Below are positions 54,443 to 63,593 of a stretch of 64,000 nt of DNA, piece after piece. Numbering within the stretch: the first letter of the stretch is position 1; each line of letters opens with the position of its first letter. Below the pieces are notes generated by a model, which was not told the origin of the DNA, did no database searches, and saw nothing but the letters and a program-made list of their open reading frames with translations. Source of the DNA: Charina bottae (lineage: Eukaryota > Chordata > Lepidosauria > Squamata > Charinaidae); NCBI GenBank assembly GCA_023362775.1, contig JALMGJ010000002.1, positions 63,255,914-63,319,913 on the forward strand. The letters are read 5' to 3'. The position numbers were made by a program, and so were the translations under genes.

Positions 54443-55464
54443 TCAATACTTTGTTATATATCCTTTGTGGGCAATGACAGAGGTCAAACGTTTTCTGTAA
54501 GTCTTCACAAGGTTGGCACACACTGTTGCTGGTATGTTGGCCCATTCCTCCATGCAGATCTCCTCTAGAGCAGTGATGTTTTGGGGCTGTCGCTGGGCAA
54601 CACGGACTTTCAACTCCCTCCAAAGGTTTTCTATGGGGTTGAGATCTGGAGACTGGCTAGGCCACTCCAGGACCTTGAAATGCTTCTTACGAAGCCACTC
54701 CTTCGTTGCCCGGGCGGTGTGTTTGGGATCATTGTCATGCTGAAAGACCCAGCCACGTTTCATCGTCAATGCCCTTGCTGATGGAAGGAGGTTTGCACTC
54801 AAAATCTCACGATACATGGCCCCATTCATTCTTTCCTGTACACGGAACAGTCGTCCTGGTCCCTTTGCAGAGAAACAGCCCCAAAGCATGATGTTGCCAC
54901 CCCCATGCTTCACAGTAGGTATGGTGTTCTTTGGATGCAACTCAGCATTCTCTCTCCTCTAAACACGACGAGTTGTGTTTCTACCAAACAGTTCTACTTT
55001 GGTTTCATCTGACCATATGACATTCTCCCAATCCTCTTCTGGATCATCCAAATACTCTCTAGCAAACTTCAGACGGGCCCAGACATGTACTGGCTTAAGC
55101 AGGGGGACAAATCTGGCACTGCAGGATCTGAGTCCCTGGCGGCGTAGTGTGTTACTGATGGTAGCCTTTGTTACGTTGGTCCCAGCTCTCTGCAGATCAT
55201 TCACTAGGTCCCCCCGTGTGGTTCTGGGATTTTTGCTCACCGTTCTTGTGAGCAAAAATGCTCACGGGGTGAGATCTTGCGTGGAGCCCCAGATCGAGGG
55301 AGATTATCAGTGGTCTTGTATGTCTTCCATTTTCTAATTATTGCTCCCACAGTTGATTTCTTCACACCAAGCTGCTTGCCTATTGCAGATTCAGTCTTCC
55401 CATCCTGGTGCAGGTCTACAATTTTGTTTCTGGTGTCCTTCGACAGCTCTTTGGTCTTCACCAT
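54443..55464 (-). pseudogene. Tc1 transposase, one frameshift and one stop
   Basis: The N-terminal helix-turn-helix region ([20 protein letters not shown]...[10 protein letters not shown]) runs from 55464 and loses frame near 55250, where a hairpin-forming change occurred. The next part (55255 on) carries KATISNTLRRQGL and the first catalytic Asp in WSDETKVELFG. TAG at 54959-54961 interrupts after NTTRRV in the same frame; I infer a TGG-to-TAG change. The rest holds the second Asp ([11 protein letters not shown]), then [14 protein letters not shown] with the catalytic Glu, and ends ITKY at 54443. The catalytic triad is intact, so two lesions alone block expression. It would bind the inverted repeats and cut and paste the element. 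Confidence 0.94.
55229..55259. repeat. Perfect 12-bp inverted repeat at the transposase frameshift
   Basis: ATTTTTGCTCAC (55229-55240), 7-nt loop CGTTCTT, GTGAGCAAAAAT (55248-55259). The frame shift of the transposase falls in the right arm. Confidence 0.9.
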
Positions 55465-55630
55465 AGTGGAGTTTGGAGTGTGACTGTTTGAGGTTGTGGA
55501 CAGGTGTCTTTTATACTGATAACAAGTTCAAACAGGTGCCATTACTACAGGTAATGAGTGGAGGACAGAGGAGCCTCTTAAAGAAGAAGTTACAGGTCTG
55601 TGAGAGCCAGACATCTTGCTTGTTTGTAGG

Positions 55631-55829
55631 TGACCAAATACTTATTTTCCACCATAATTTGCAAATAAATTCTTTCCGAATCAGACAATGTGATTGTCTG
55701 GATTTGTTTTCTCATTTTGTCTCTCATAGTTGAGGTCTACCTATGATGTCAATTACAGGCCTCTCTCATCTTTTTAAGTGGGAGAACTTGCACAATTGGT
55801 GGCTGACTAAATACTTTTTCGCCCCACTG
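55631..55829. repeat. Tc1 right terminal inverted repeat
   Basis: Complement of the left repeat, ending CGCCCCACTG next to the duplicated TA. Confidence 0.93.
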
Positions 55830-56500
55830 TATATATATGAAGATAATGGGATGATGAGGTGGAATTAGAATTAATGTTATGACAGGATGACATATTTTTA
55901 CAATATTATGTATGAATATGTATATATGAATACTATAAGAATTGGTATATTATGTATTATGTTATGTAATATGTTAGGTTATGTATTAGTGGAATATGTA
56001 GTCATAATATGAATAGAATATATTGTATTTTATTAGAAGTAAATAAGGCTTTTATTTGTTATACTAACTGGATTTTATTGAAGATACAAATATAGATATA
56101 AAAATGGAAAGAGCGAATAAAAAATATCAAACTGATGCAGCAATGAACATTTAACTATTACTTCAAGGAGTGGAAGCTAAAGATGGATTATTGGAAGATA
56201 GCAAGAAAGGTGAAACTTATATGAAGATCAGAAGATTGGATTATAGAAATTAAAGAGTATATGACAAAGAAAAGTTCCTGTGTATTGTATGAAGGACTAA
56301 CATTTAAAGTTAACTATTGTATTTAAAGTTCAAAGATAGATTGGAGGACATCTATTTTCTATGTTTCCTTTGTTTATTATTTTTTGACTTCACTTTTTCT
56401 TTACTTTTTTCTTACTTTGTATTTCTATTTCTTTTTTCTGTTTCAACTTTTAATATGTATTTTAAAACTCAATAAAATTTATTAAAAAAAAGAAGAAGCA

Positions 56501-57097
56501 GTGACAGATTTTATTTTCTTGGGCTCCAAGATCACCGCAGACGGTGACTGCAGCCATGAAATTAAAAGATGCTTGCTCCTTGGGAGGAAAGCTATGGCAA
56601 ACCTAGACAGCATATTAAAAAGCAGAGACATCACCTTGCCGACAAAGGTCTGTATAGTTATAGCTATGGGTTTTCCAGTAGTAATGTATGGCTGTGAGAG
56701 TTGGACCATAAGGAAGGCCGAGCGCCGAAGAATTGATGCTTTCGAACTATGGTGCTGGAGAAGACTCTTGAGAGTCCCTTGGACTGCAAGGAGGTCAAAC
56801 CAGTCAATCCTAAAGGAAATCAACCCTGACTGCTCATTGGAAGGACAGATGCTGAAGCTGAAGCTCAAATACTTTGGCCACCTAATGCGAAGAGAGGACT
56901 CACTGGAAAAGACCCTGATGCTGGGAAAGACTGAAGGCAAAAGGAGAAGGGGACGGCAGAGGATGAGATGGTTGGATAGCATCACCGATGTAATGAACAT
57001 GAATTTGAGTAAACTCCGAGAGACAGTGGAGGACAGGAAGGCCTGGCATGCTATGGTCCATGAGGTCATGAAGAGTCGGACACGACTAAACGACTGA
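56501..57097 (+). pseudogene. Bov-B C-terminal region, right part of copy F
   Basis: 198 codons from FIFLGSKITADGDC to RLND, uninterrupted, continuing the RT from 52644 after the nested insertions. Identical in organisation to copies A and C. Confidence 0.92.
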
Positions 57098-57117
57098 ACA
57101 ACAACAACAACAACAAA

Positions 57118-59108
57118 TATTATATGCAAGTGAAAATTTATTTATTTATTTTATTTATCAAATTTATCACCGCCCAACTCCCCCACGGGGGGAGAAAATA
57201 TTGAGAAAACCTAATATGTACAAAGTAGTATATATAGACACATAATGTAAGAAATAACCTGCTTCCTTGTCTCCCTCTCAACTCAATTTGCCTCACTTTC
57301 TGCTCATATTTTAGTATGTCTTCTTCTCCCCTTCCTTATCTCAATTACTGATACTGGAATGTCTGTGACTTTTCTCCTGGCTGTTTTGCTTCCAAACAAA
57401 TAATTTAACTCACAAAGTTCCACTGGACATATATATACCACAGTACAGATGCCTCCTAGCATTTTCCCCTTTCTGCCTACATGTTTGTGGTCTTGTGCTG
57501 AGTCATCTACCTTCCCTAAAAAAAAATCCATGACCTTGGCATAGACCCAACCACTTTCCTTCAGCCAGGCACTTCAATCTGCCACAGGATTAATTTTTAT
57601 CCCACTGCAATCATGTAACTTTTTCTGGTGTACAAGCATAAAACATCCATGGCACAGTTAATAGTGAATATATCATAAAACATGAAGAACATAACTAAAA
57701 AACACTGAGCCATATAAACAGTTCTTATGGCCCTCTAGAAGAGCTCCATCTTAACATTCTTCGGGAAAGCTAACAGTGCCAGATCTGGTCTAATTTACTA
57801 GGGAAGAATGTTTCACCTCACATGGGCCATGAGAAACAATCACCTCCTTACAGCCTCAGCCCCACCTAATTTCACAGCAGTGGGGAATTGCAAGCAGTTT
57901 TTCCCTAGATGTTGCGAGTTGTGATGTTTTACAGCATCAGCCTGCAATCTTAGATCTTGTGGCAGCCTGACATTTAGGAAGATCAGTGTGAGGACTCAGA
58001 GCTTGTTTCTAGGCATCCTGAACATGTAAGGTGTCTTTTGAAAAGGTAGTGAGAGGGTGTGTATGCAGGGTGCAGGTTGGTGAATACATTTATGGGTGAA
58101 TGGATATGTCAGTGTGGGAACATCGCCTATGTACGTATGGTGAAAAAGCTTATGCCCATATGTTCATATGTATGTTGGAAGATATTCTCCGAAAGATCTG
58201 ACTTCTTGACTAATCCCCAAGGAATAGTTTCTATTACAGCAGCTTTTCCATTTTGAACTGTGATGTCTTCTCTGCTAACATAATGATCAGCATTTTCCCC
58301 CCGACCCAGGACATCAAGATTCAGTGCCATTCTGGATGATTGAACTAATCAGACAGGACAGGCAGGCTAATTATAAATGAGAGCTCTTCTATTTATTCCC
58401 AAGTATCTTGCTAATCAAGAATAATGGCAAGGAAAATATCCAGCAAATGCTTGAGGCATGAACTTTGGGGAATACAGTATGCAGAGAGAGGGGGGGGGTA
58501 TTTTTCAAAATTATAATATATTTGGCTTTATTAATAATATAATTGTGGAAATAACTTTCCATCACTATATTTTACTAGGATGGGAAACACTGCAAATTGT
58601 TTTAATCATAAAATTAGTAGTAACAATGTGGAGTTCAAACCATTCATATTGTTTATCTGTGGACTCCAACTGACGTATTTGAAGGGAATGTGAAAAACCA
58701 ATTGCTATAAAAAGAAAGATGAAAGTTCTTGTTGTGCGTGTGATGGAAGAAGTCAAAATGTGGCCCATGTGAGAGAACATAATGCAACTTTATTTCCTTC
58801 AAAAGATAGGAGGTTGCAAACCCTGTAGCATATATTCAATAATTTGTATTGACAGCTATGATATTTAAAAAGTGAAAACTAAACAAGGAACAAGTAGTAA
58901 GATGAAATAAATAGAGATGTCATGTCACTTTCTCAATTTTCTTAATTGGTATACTGTATTTCACCTGCTGTTAGTTTGTTCCAGGTAGGCAGAACATATG
59001 TTATATATCATCCCATTCCATTTTTTTTAAATCAGTGCTGGCTCCACAATTAAGTTAAGGGATTACAACTTCTTAACTCACAATGTCAGAGGAGAGAGTC
59101 TAGGCTGT
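57118..59108. other. Unassigned stretch with one LINE-tail piece
   Basis: At 57128-57195 ATTTATTTATTTATTTTATT then ATCACCGCCCAACTCCCCCA is a reversed CR1/L2-like tail (compare about 33530). The rest has no recognised feature. Confidence 0.5.
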
Positions 59109-59116
59109 CCTATTTT

Positions 59117-59441
59117 TAGGCTGACCATACATCCCGTTTTAAATGGGACAGTCCCGTTTTTTAAGCACTTTTCAACCGTCCCGTCATTTTAATAAAAATC
59201 TCAGTTTTGTCCCGTTTTTCAAACCTGGCGGGAATGGCGCGGAAGGATGATCCGAGCCGGAGTGTGGACCAGGGGGCGTGGTTTGCAGGCGGGAGCCAAT
59301 CACATGGACCGGGAGGCATGGTTTGCAGGTGGGAGCCAATCGTGCAGACCCGGGGGGGTGGGGACCCCTGTGTTTTTCATGAGTACAGAATATTACATAA
59401 GACCCTGTCCCGTTTTGCCATCCTGAAATATGGTCAGCCTA
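59117..59441. mobile_element. hAT-type MITE (325 bp), TAGGCTGACCATA family
   Basis: Inverted ends TAGGCTGACCATA and TATGGTCAGCCTA with a perfect 8-bp duplication CCTATTTT (59109-59116 and 59442-59449). The interior repeats TCCCGTTTT and has a tandem pair at about 59267-59345 (CGTGGTTTGCAGGCGGGAGC and CATGGTTTGCAGGTGGGAGC). Non-autonomous. Confidence 0.93.
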
Positions 59442-59626
59442 CCTATTTTGCAACACCCCCAAAACTTGCCGATTGACTCTTCTTTTCTGCTGAGCCATTT
59501 CCAGTCCACTTGATCCCCTTCCTTGCTCAGATGGGCCCTCTTCCTTCCAGGAGCTCAGTAGAAATAACGCTATTGTTTTCCCAACTGGAAGACAAGAAGT
59601 TGGCTTTATGCAGAGCTATCTAGACA

Positions 59627-59880
59627 CTGCAAGAGCCAGTTTGGTGTAGTGGTTAAGGCATCAGCTAGAAACCAGGAGACCATGACTTCTAGTCCAGCCT
59701 TAGGTACAAGCCAGCTGGGTGACCATGGCCACTCATTCTCTCTCAGTCCTAGGAAGGAGGCAAGGGCAAACCACTTCCGAAAATGCTGCCAAGAAAACTG
59801 CTGGGACTTTCCAGGCAGTCTCCAGGAGTCAACACTGACTTGAAGGAACCTTCCCCCACCCCCCAAAAAACCCCACAACA
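59627..59880 (+). mobile_element. tRNA-derived SINE, second family, copy 2
   Basis: GAGCCAGTTTGGTGTAGTGG and TTAAGGC head, B-box-like CTTCTAGTCC, body CAGCTGGGTGACCATGGCCA and AAGAAAACTGCTGGGACTTT, then a degraded Bov-B-like end and a C/A-rich tail. ATCTAGACA precedes it (59618-59626) and recurs after the adjacent MITE (60315-60323), so the MITE appears to have landed in this SINE's 3' target duplication. Confidence 0.85.
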
Positions 59881-59888
59881 ATCTAGAC

Positions 59889-60314
59889 CAGGGCTTTCCA
59901 AACTGTGTGTTGCGACACAATACTGTGTTTCCTGGGGCCCCCAAATGTGTCGCGTGACAACCCGGAAGCACTGATGAAAATGCCCTCGGTTCCGGCAGGG
60001 AGGTAAAAATCGTGTGCGCACGCTGCTGGGCTGCTTCCCTGCTGCACAGCTGATCGTGCATTTTTTGCCTCCCTGCCGGACCGAGGGTATTTCCGGGGTC
60101 CCCGGAACCTGCCTTTTCGAAGGGGCAGCAGCAGCAGCGGCGGCGGGCCATCAGCTCTTCCGGGTTCCAGGACACCGCTGCTGCTGCTGCTGCTGCGGCA
60201 ACCCAGAAGCGCTGCCGCCGGTACTTCCGGGTTTTTGCATGCCACAGCGGCGGCGGCACTTCCAGGTTTTTGTGTGCCGGCCATTGGTGTGTTGCCAATG
60301 TTTGGAAAGCCCTG
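59889..60314. mobile_element. hAT-type MITE (426 bp), CAGGGCTTTCCAAAC family
   Basis: Inverted ends CAGGGCTTTCCAAACTGTG and, reversed, CAGGGCTTTCCAAACATTG. Perfect 8-bp duplication ATCTAGAC (59881-59888 and 60315-60322). The interior is strikingly GC-rich with GCAGCAGCAGCAGCGGCGG and GCTGCTGCTGCTGCTG stretches that can fold on each other. Non-autonomous. Confidence 0.93.
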
Positions 60315-60323
60315 ATCTAGACA

Positions 60324-60707
60324 ATGGCTTCTGAGTGGCTGCACTTGTAAACAAGGATGATATTGGCAAGGGAAAGGCCTACAAGAACCACTAGAGACAG
60401 AGAAGAAGACTAGACAGAAAGGTACATGCTGCTCCTGCAAGTGTAAATATGTTTTCAATGATTGCTAGCCTGCCCAATCTCATCCTGAAACAGCTGAGCA
60501 CAAATGAAAATCTTCACCAAACTTGAGGGCAGAGACATTGGCTGGATGATTTCCTTGCATTTCTCCAGGGGAAGAAATTGCCCCATAGCTTCTGAAGGGC
60601 TGAAGTTCCTCTTAGTAGTGACAGCAGAAGAGCTATTGAAAATATTTGCTGGGAAAAGTACCCTCCGGATGTCCCCCCCCCTTGCAATGCAGTAGAAGCC
60701 TGGGAAG
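60324..60707. other. Unassigned stretch
   Basis: No recognised feature. Confidence 0.5.
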
Positions 60708-60715
60708 CCCTAGAG

Positions 60716-60811
60716 CAGTGTTTCTCAACCTTGGCCACTCCCCAGCCTGGCTGGGGAATTCTGGGGGTTGAAGTCCAAACAACTTAAAGTGGCCAAGGTT
60801 GAGAATCACTG
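60716..60811. mobile_element. Palindromic hAT-type MITE (96 bp), copy 2
   Basis: CAGTGTTTCTCAACCTTGGC at the left and its near complement at the right, around CCCCAGCCTGGCTGGGG. Perfect 8-bp duplication CCCTAGAG (60708-60715 and 60812-60819). Same family as 16359-16493 but shorter. Confidence 0.93.
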
Positions 60812-60819
60812 CCCTAGAG

Positions 60820-62360
60820 GCTGATGTCCCCTGGAGGGAGGATTGTAGATGGAGAAAATAGACATCCCCACAAATACGGCCCTTCTGACTACCTTACAGC
60901 TCAGTAAGTGCAAGAGCGCCATACCCAACCCATGAGAATTTCTCCAACATGCTCCTTTAGGGAAAGATTAAAAAAAAGAAAAAAATGCAATCAGCCTTGT
61001 TGATTAAAATGAATGAGACCTGACTGGGAGAAAAAACTGTAGAAGATGTTCTTTGGTTAGTATTATTGCAGATACCAGCTTCTGCCCAAATTCTCAGTAT
61101 GCATTGCTGGGGCTGCTGCCACTGGAATGAACCCTCGGTTCTTTCTCTTTTCTGCCATTCTTTTTCCTTTCAAGGAACCAATGAAAGAAATTATGAAATT
61201 AGACGGGAGAAATTATATTTGAGGGAAGGGGCAGGCAAATTCCCCATGATTCCATTTCAGTCAGGGGCTTTGGCAAGCCAGTAGAATGAAATGTGAAGGA
61301 ATTTGTTTCCTCAGAAATGAGGAGGGTGAGGGGAGAGAAGGTGTAATTCAGCAGAGAATCCACATCTTGCTTCCAGCATTGTAGGTTTTTTTTTCCTATT
61401 CTCTGCCTAAGTTTGGCTTTATTTTGTTTGAGAAAAAAACACACCCTCATCCTCCTTTATTCCTCTGCAGCAGGAAATTTGAAATGCAGAAAGAGAAAAA
61501 TCAATTTAAGGCTAATTTCCTGTCTTGGTTGTTTTTCCAAAGCCTCCTTTCTATGCAGAGAAAGTACGAAATTAACAATGAAGTTCTATGTGCATCAACT
61601 CAGAAGTAAGTCCCTATTAATTCAGTGGGACTTATTCCCAAGTGATATAGTGCTAGAAGATTACCTTGCATGCTAGCTTTTGGGGATTAAAAGCAGCAGG
61701 GTAATTAATTATTCCTTTATTCTTTGGGTTTTTTTAAAAAAGGTATAATTATTATCTTCATATAGCACTCTAGTACATCCGAAGTGTTAGCTTGGTATTC
61801 CATGCAACAACCTTGCAAGGAAGGTCAGTCTTCTCATTAACCCCATACCACAGGAGGGAATCCAATCCAAATTTGCCTAGAATAAAATGAAGCTTAATCC
61901 TTTGCACATTTATTCAAAAACATATCAAGTCAGTTCCTTGTGATCCATGCAACATGTGCTGATTGGAACTGGGGAAGTCATGAATGTACAATTTAATTCT
62001 TAAACTTAAAATACAGAGGATTTATGCAAGCTACTAGGTTTTTTTGTTTTCTGTTAAGACCAGTCCCTCTACCACAAATCGCAGGGTTGTGATCAGTATT
62101 GTGGCTGGATGCTCAGGAAGCTATTATGTGAACTTTGCAGTGTGCATTGGCGTTTGGGGAAATTCTTTAATGTTGACCTTGATGGGACTAGTTTTAGCCA
62201 AGCATCCAAGAGTGAACGTGGGTATAGTTTTTCCCACACTAGGCCATTTTGTTTTAATTTACCAGATTTTCAAAAATATCACTGGTTTTTCATCTTATCA
62301 GCCACATTTCTATGGAATGAAAATTTAGTAGACATTTGTGGGAAGATTCTGGCAATTACT
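60820..62360. other. Unassigned stretch
   Basis: At 61607-61650 AAGTAAGTCCC and GTGGGACTTATTCCCAAG form an imperfect palindrome of a kind seen in many amniote repeats. A plus-strand frame at 62044-62328 has no recognised motif. No gene supported. Confidence 0.45.
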
Positions 62361-62371
62361 AGGTTGATATA

Positions 62372-62710
62372 AAAAAAAAAAGGTAAAGGTTCCCCCTGCA
62401 CATTTGTGCAGTCGTGTCCGACTCTAGGGGCCGGTGCTCATCTCCGTTTGTTAGCCAAAGAGCCAGCGTTGTCCGAAGACGCTTCCACGGTCATGTGGCC
62501 ACATGACACGCGCGGAACGCTGTTACCTACCCACCGAAGTGGTACCTATTCATCTACTTGCATTTGCATGCTTTCGAATTGCTAGGTTGGCAAGAGATGG
62601 AGCTAGTGCGGGAGCTCACTCCGCACGCAGGGCTAGGGATTCAAACCTCCGAACTTGCAATCTTCCGATCGACAAGCCTGGCGTCTTACTCACTGAGCCA
62701 CCACGCCCCC
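62372..62710 (-). mobile_element. tRNA-derived SINE, Sauria-SINE type, copy 3
   Basis: A-run then AAGGTAAAGGTTCCCCC, the Bov-B-like GCAGTCGTGTCCGACTC, the standard body and a minus-strand head GGGCGTGGTGGCTCAGTGAG with B box GGTTTGAATCCC. Flanked by AGGTTGATATA at 62361-62371 and 62711-62721. The most intact of the three copies. Confidence 0.93.
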
Positions 62711-62804
62711 AGGTTGATATACTGTAGAGTAAAAAGGGCCTTTCATTTCTGGGACTGAAAAGAGCTAGACATACAGTATTTGGGCCCTTTGAGGTCCTAG
62801 TGTG

Positions 62805-63196
62805 CAGGCCTGCAACTAGGGTCTGTGTCACCCAGGGCAAACATGGATTCCACACCCCCCCCCCAAAATGAGAAGTTCTGCCATGCCCCCCTACTCGCAC
62901 TATGGTGTGTGTACAAACCTGCATAACATTTTCCCAAGCACGTGCAAGAGAAGAGCGAGCGAGTGCCTGCCCTCCTGTTCTGGGGAGCGCTAGTTTGTCA
63001 GAGGAGCCAGGTGCACGAAACCCACTGCTGCTTTAGACCTGCTTGAGTGGTGGGCTCCACCCACAAGGAACCTGTGCGAGTGTGAGATTAAGTCCCGGTT
63101 CGCACCACAGGCCTTACACAAAGGACTTTTGGCGCCCCTCCAGCACGGTGCCTGGGGCACATGCCCCGCTTGCCCCCCCCTCTAGTTGCGGCCCTG
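62805..63196. mobile_element. hAT-type MITE (392 bp), copy 2 of the G-rich family
   Basis: Ends CAGGCCTGCAACTAGGG and, reversed, CAGGGCCGCAACTAGAG, with a perfect 8-bp duplication CTAGTGTG (62797-62804 and 63197-63204). GTCTGTGTCACCCAGGGCAA and GCACATGCCCCGCTTG match blocks of 39630-39790 in reverse orientation. Its middle (about 62870-63120) is absent from the shorter copy. Confidence 0.93.
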
Positions 63197-63204
63197 CTAG
63201 TGTG

Positions 63205-63593
63205 GATTTTGATGTTGTGGCTCAAGAATATTTATGAATGAATTTCTGATGGCCAGCTCAAACTCAAAAGGGCCTGAGATGGAGGAAGCTGCTCAGGATC
63301 CCCCAGATAAATGTCAGCCTCAGGAGGAGTCTAGTAATCAGGCACCTGAGGCTGACATGGCTGAGAAACATTCAAGTCAGCTGGAGGCAGCAAAAATGAG
63401 GGGCTGCATCCAGGACCTCCTCCCAGAGCACGTACGGCTGAGCACAGGAGATCTGTGAGGCTTCTTGCACGACAAGGGCATTCCCACCCTTGATTGCCTG
63501 TACTTGGTGCTGGCTCCATTTAAAAACCATCACTGCCCAGCAGTTCACCATTGGAACAACTGTGGGAACAACCATTGGAACTCTGTGTATTTG
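63205..63593. other. Unassigned stretch with short acidic frame
   Basis: 63234-63458 is open for 74 codons (SSNSKGPEMEEAAQDPPDKC style, ending RLSTGDL). Its acidic, Gln/Pro-rich composition recalls 48671-49117, but I see no shared block. Function unknown. Confidence 0.3.

Larger units (their letters stand above)
54228..55829 (-). mobile_element. Full-length Tc1-like DNA transposon (1602 bp)
   Basis: Long inverted repeats of about 200 bp (54228-54424 and 55631-55829) begin CAGTGGGGCAAAAAAGTATT on the left and, reversed, CAGTGGGGCGAAAAAGTATT on the right. The target duplication is TA (54226-54227 and 55830-55831). It encodes a degenerate DD34E transposase on the minus strand. From memory it is very like Tc1 elements common in ray-finned fish; a search would be needed to measure this. 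Confidence 0.95.
52645..56494 (+). mobile_element. Small-ORF LINE-like element, copy 4, inside Bov-B and hit by Tc1
   Basis: Begins ACTCCAAGTCGGACTGGCAG with CTCGACAAGTCAGA and later TTTTCCACCGCGGAG, as in copies 2 and 3, and ends AAAACTCAATAAAATTTATT plus A's. Flanked by the 17-bp duplication GAAGCAGTGACAGATTT. Without the Tc1 insertion (54228-55829 plus one TA) it is about 2.25 kb, close to copy 2. A (TA)n/(CATA)n stretch within its 3' region was the Tc1 target. Confidence 0.92.
51417..57117 (+). mobile_element. Bov-B (RTE) LINE, copy F, split by nested insertions
   Basis: Parts at 51417-52644 and 56512-57117, separated by a LINE-like element that itself contains a Tc1 transposon. The left part begins before the RT (GAAAGATATAAACAACTGAA) and runs past YADD (about 52462); the right part restarts at GACAGATTTTATTTTCTTGG and ends CGACTAAACGACTGAACAAC with an AAC tail. 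The duplicated 17 bp GAAGCAGTGACAGATTT at 52628-52644 and 56495-56511 is the nested element's target duplication. No outer duplication is clear. Confidence 0.93.

Noticed and set aside
54513..55483. Plus-strand open frames across the Tc1 element
   Set aside because: Antisense to the transposase, which carries the DDE motifs on the minus strand.
59606..60458. Long minus-strand frames of 191-230 codons with Ala/Gly-rich runs
   Set aside because: They read through the GC-rich MITE at 59889-60314 and the SINE at 59627-59880; no domain or conserved start is visible.
61140..61250. Possible exon after TTTTTCCTTTCAAG near 61175
   Set aside because: The acceptor-like site is fair, but the frame closes after about 15 codons and the sequence has no coding look.
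62044..62328. 94-codon hydrophobic plus-strand frame
   Set aside because: Looks membrane-like in places, but has no ATG start in good context, no recognisable family, and alternative frames overlap it.
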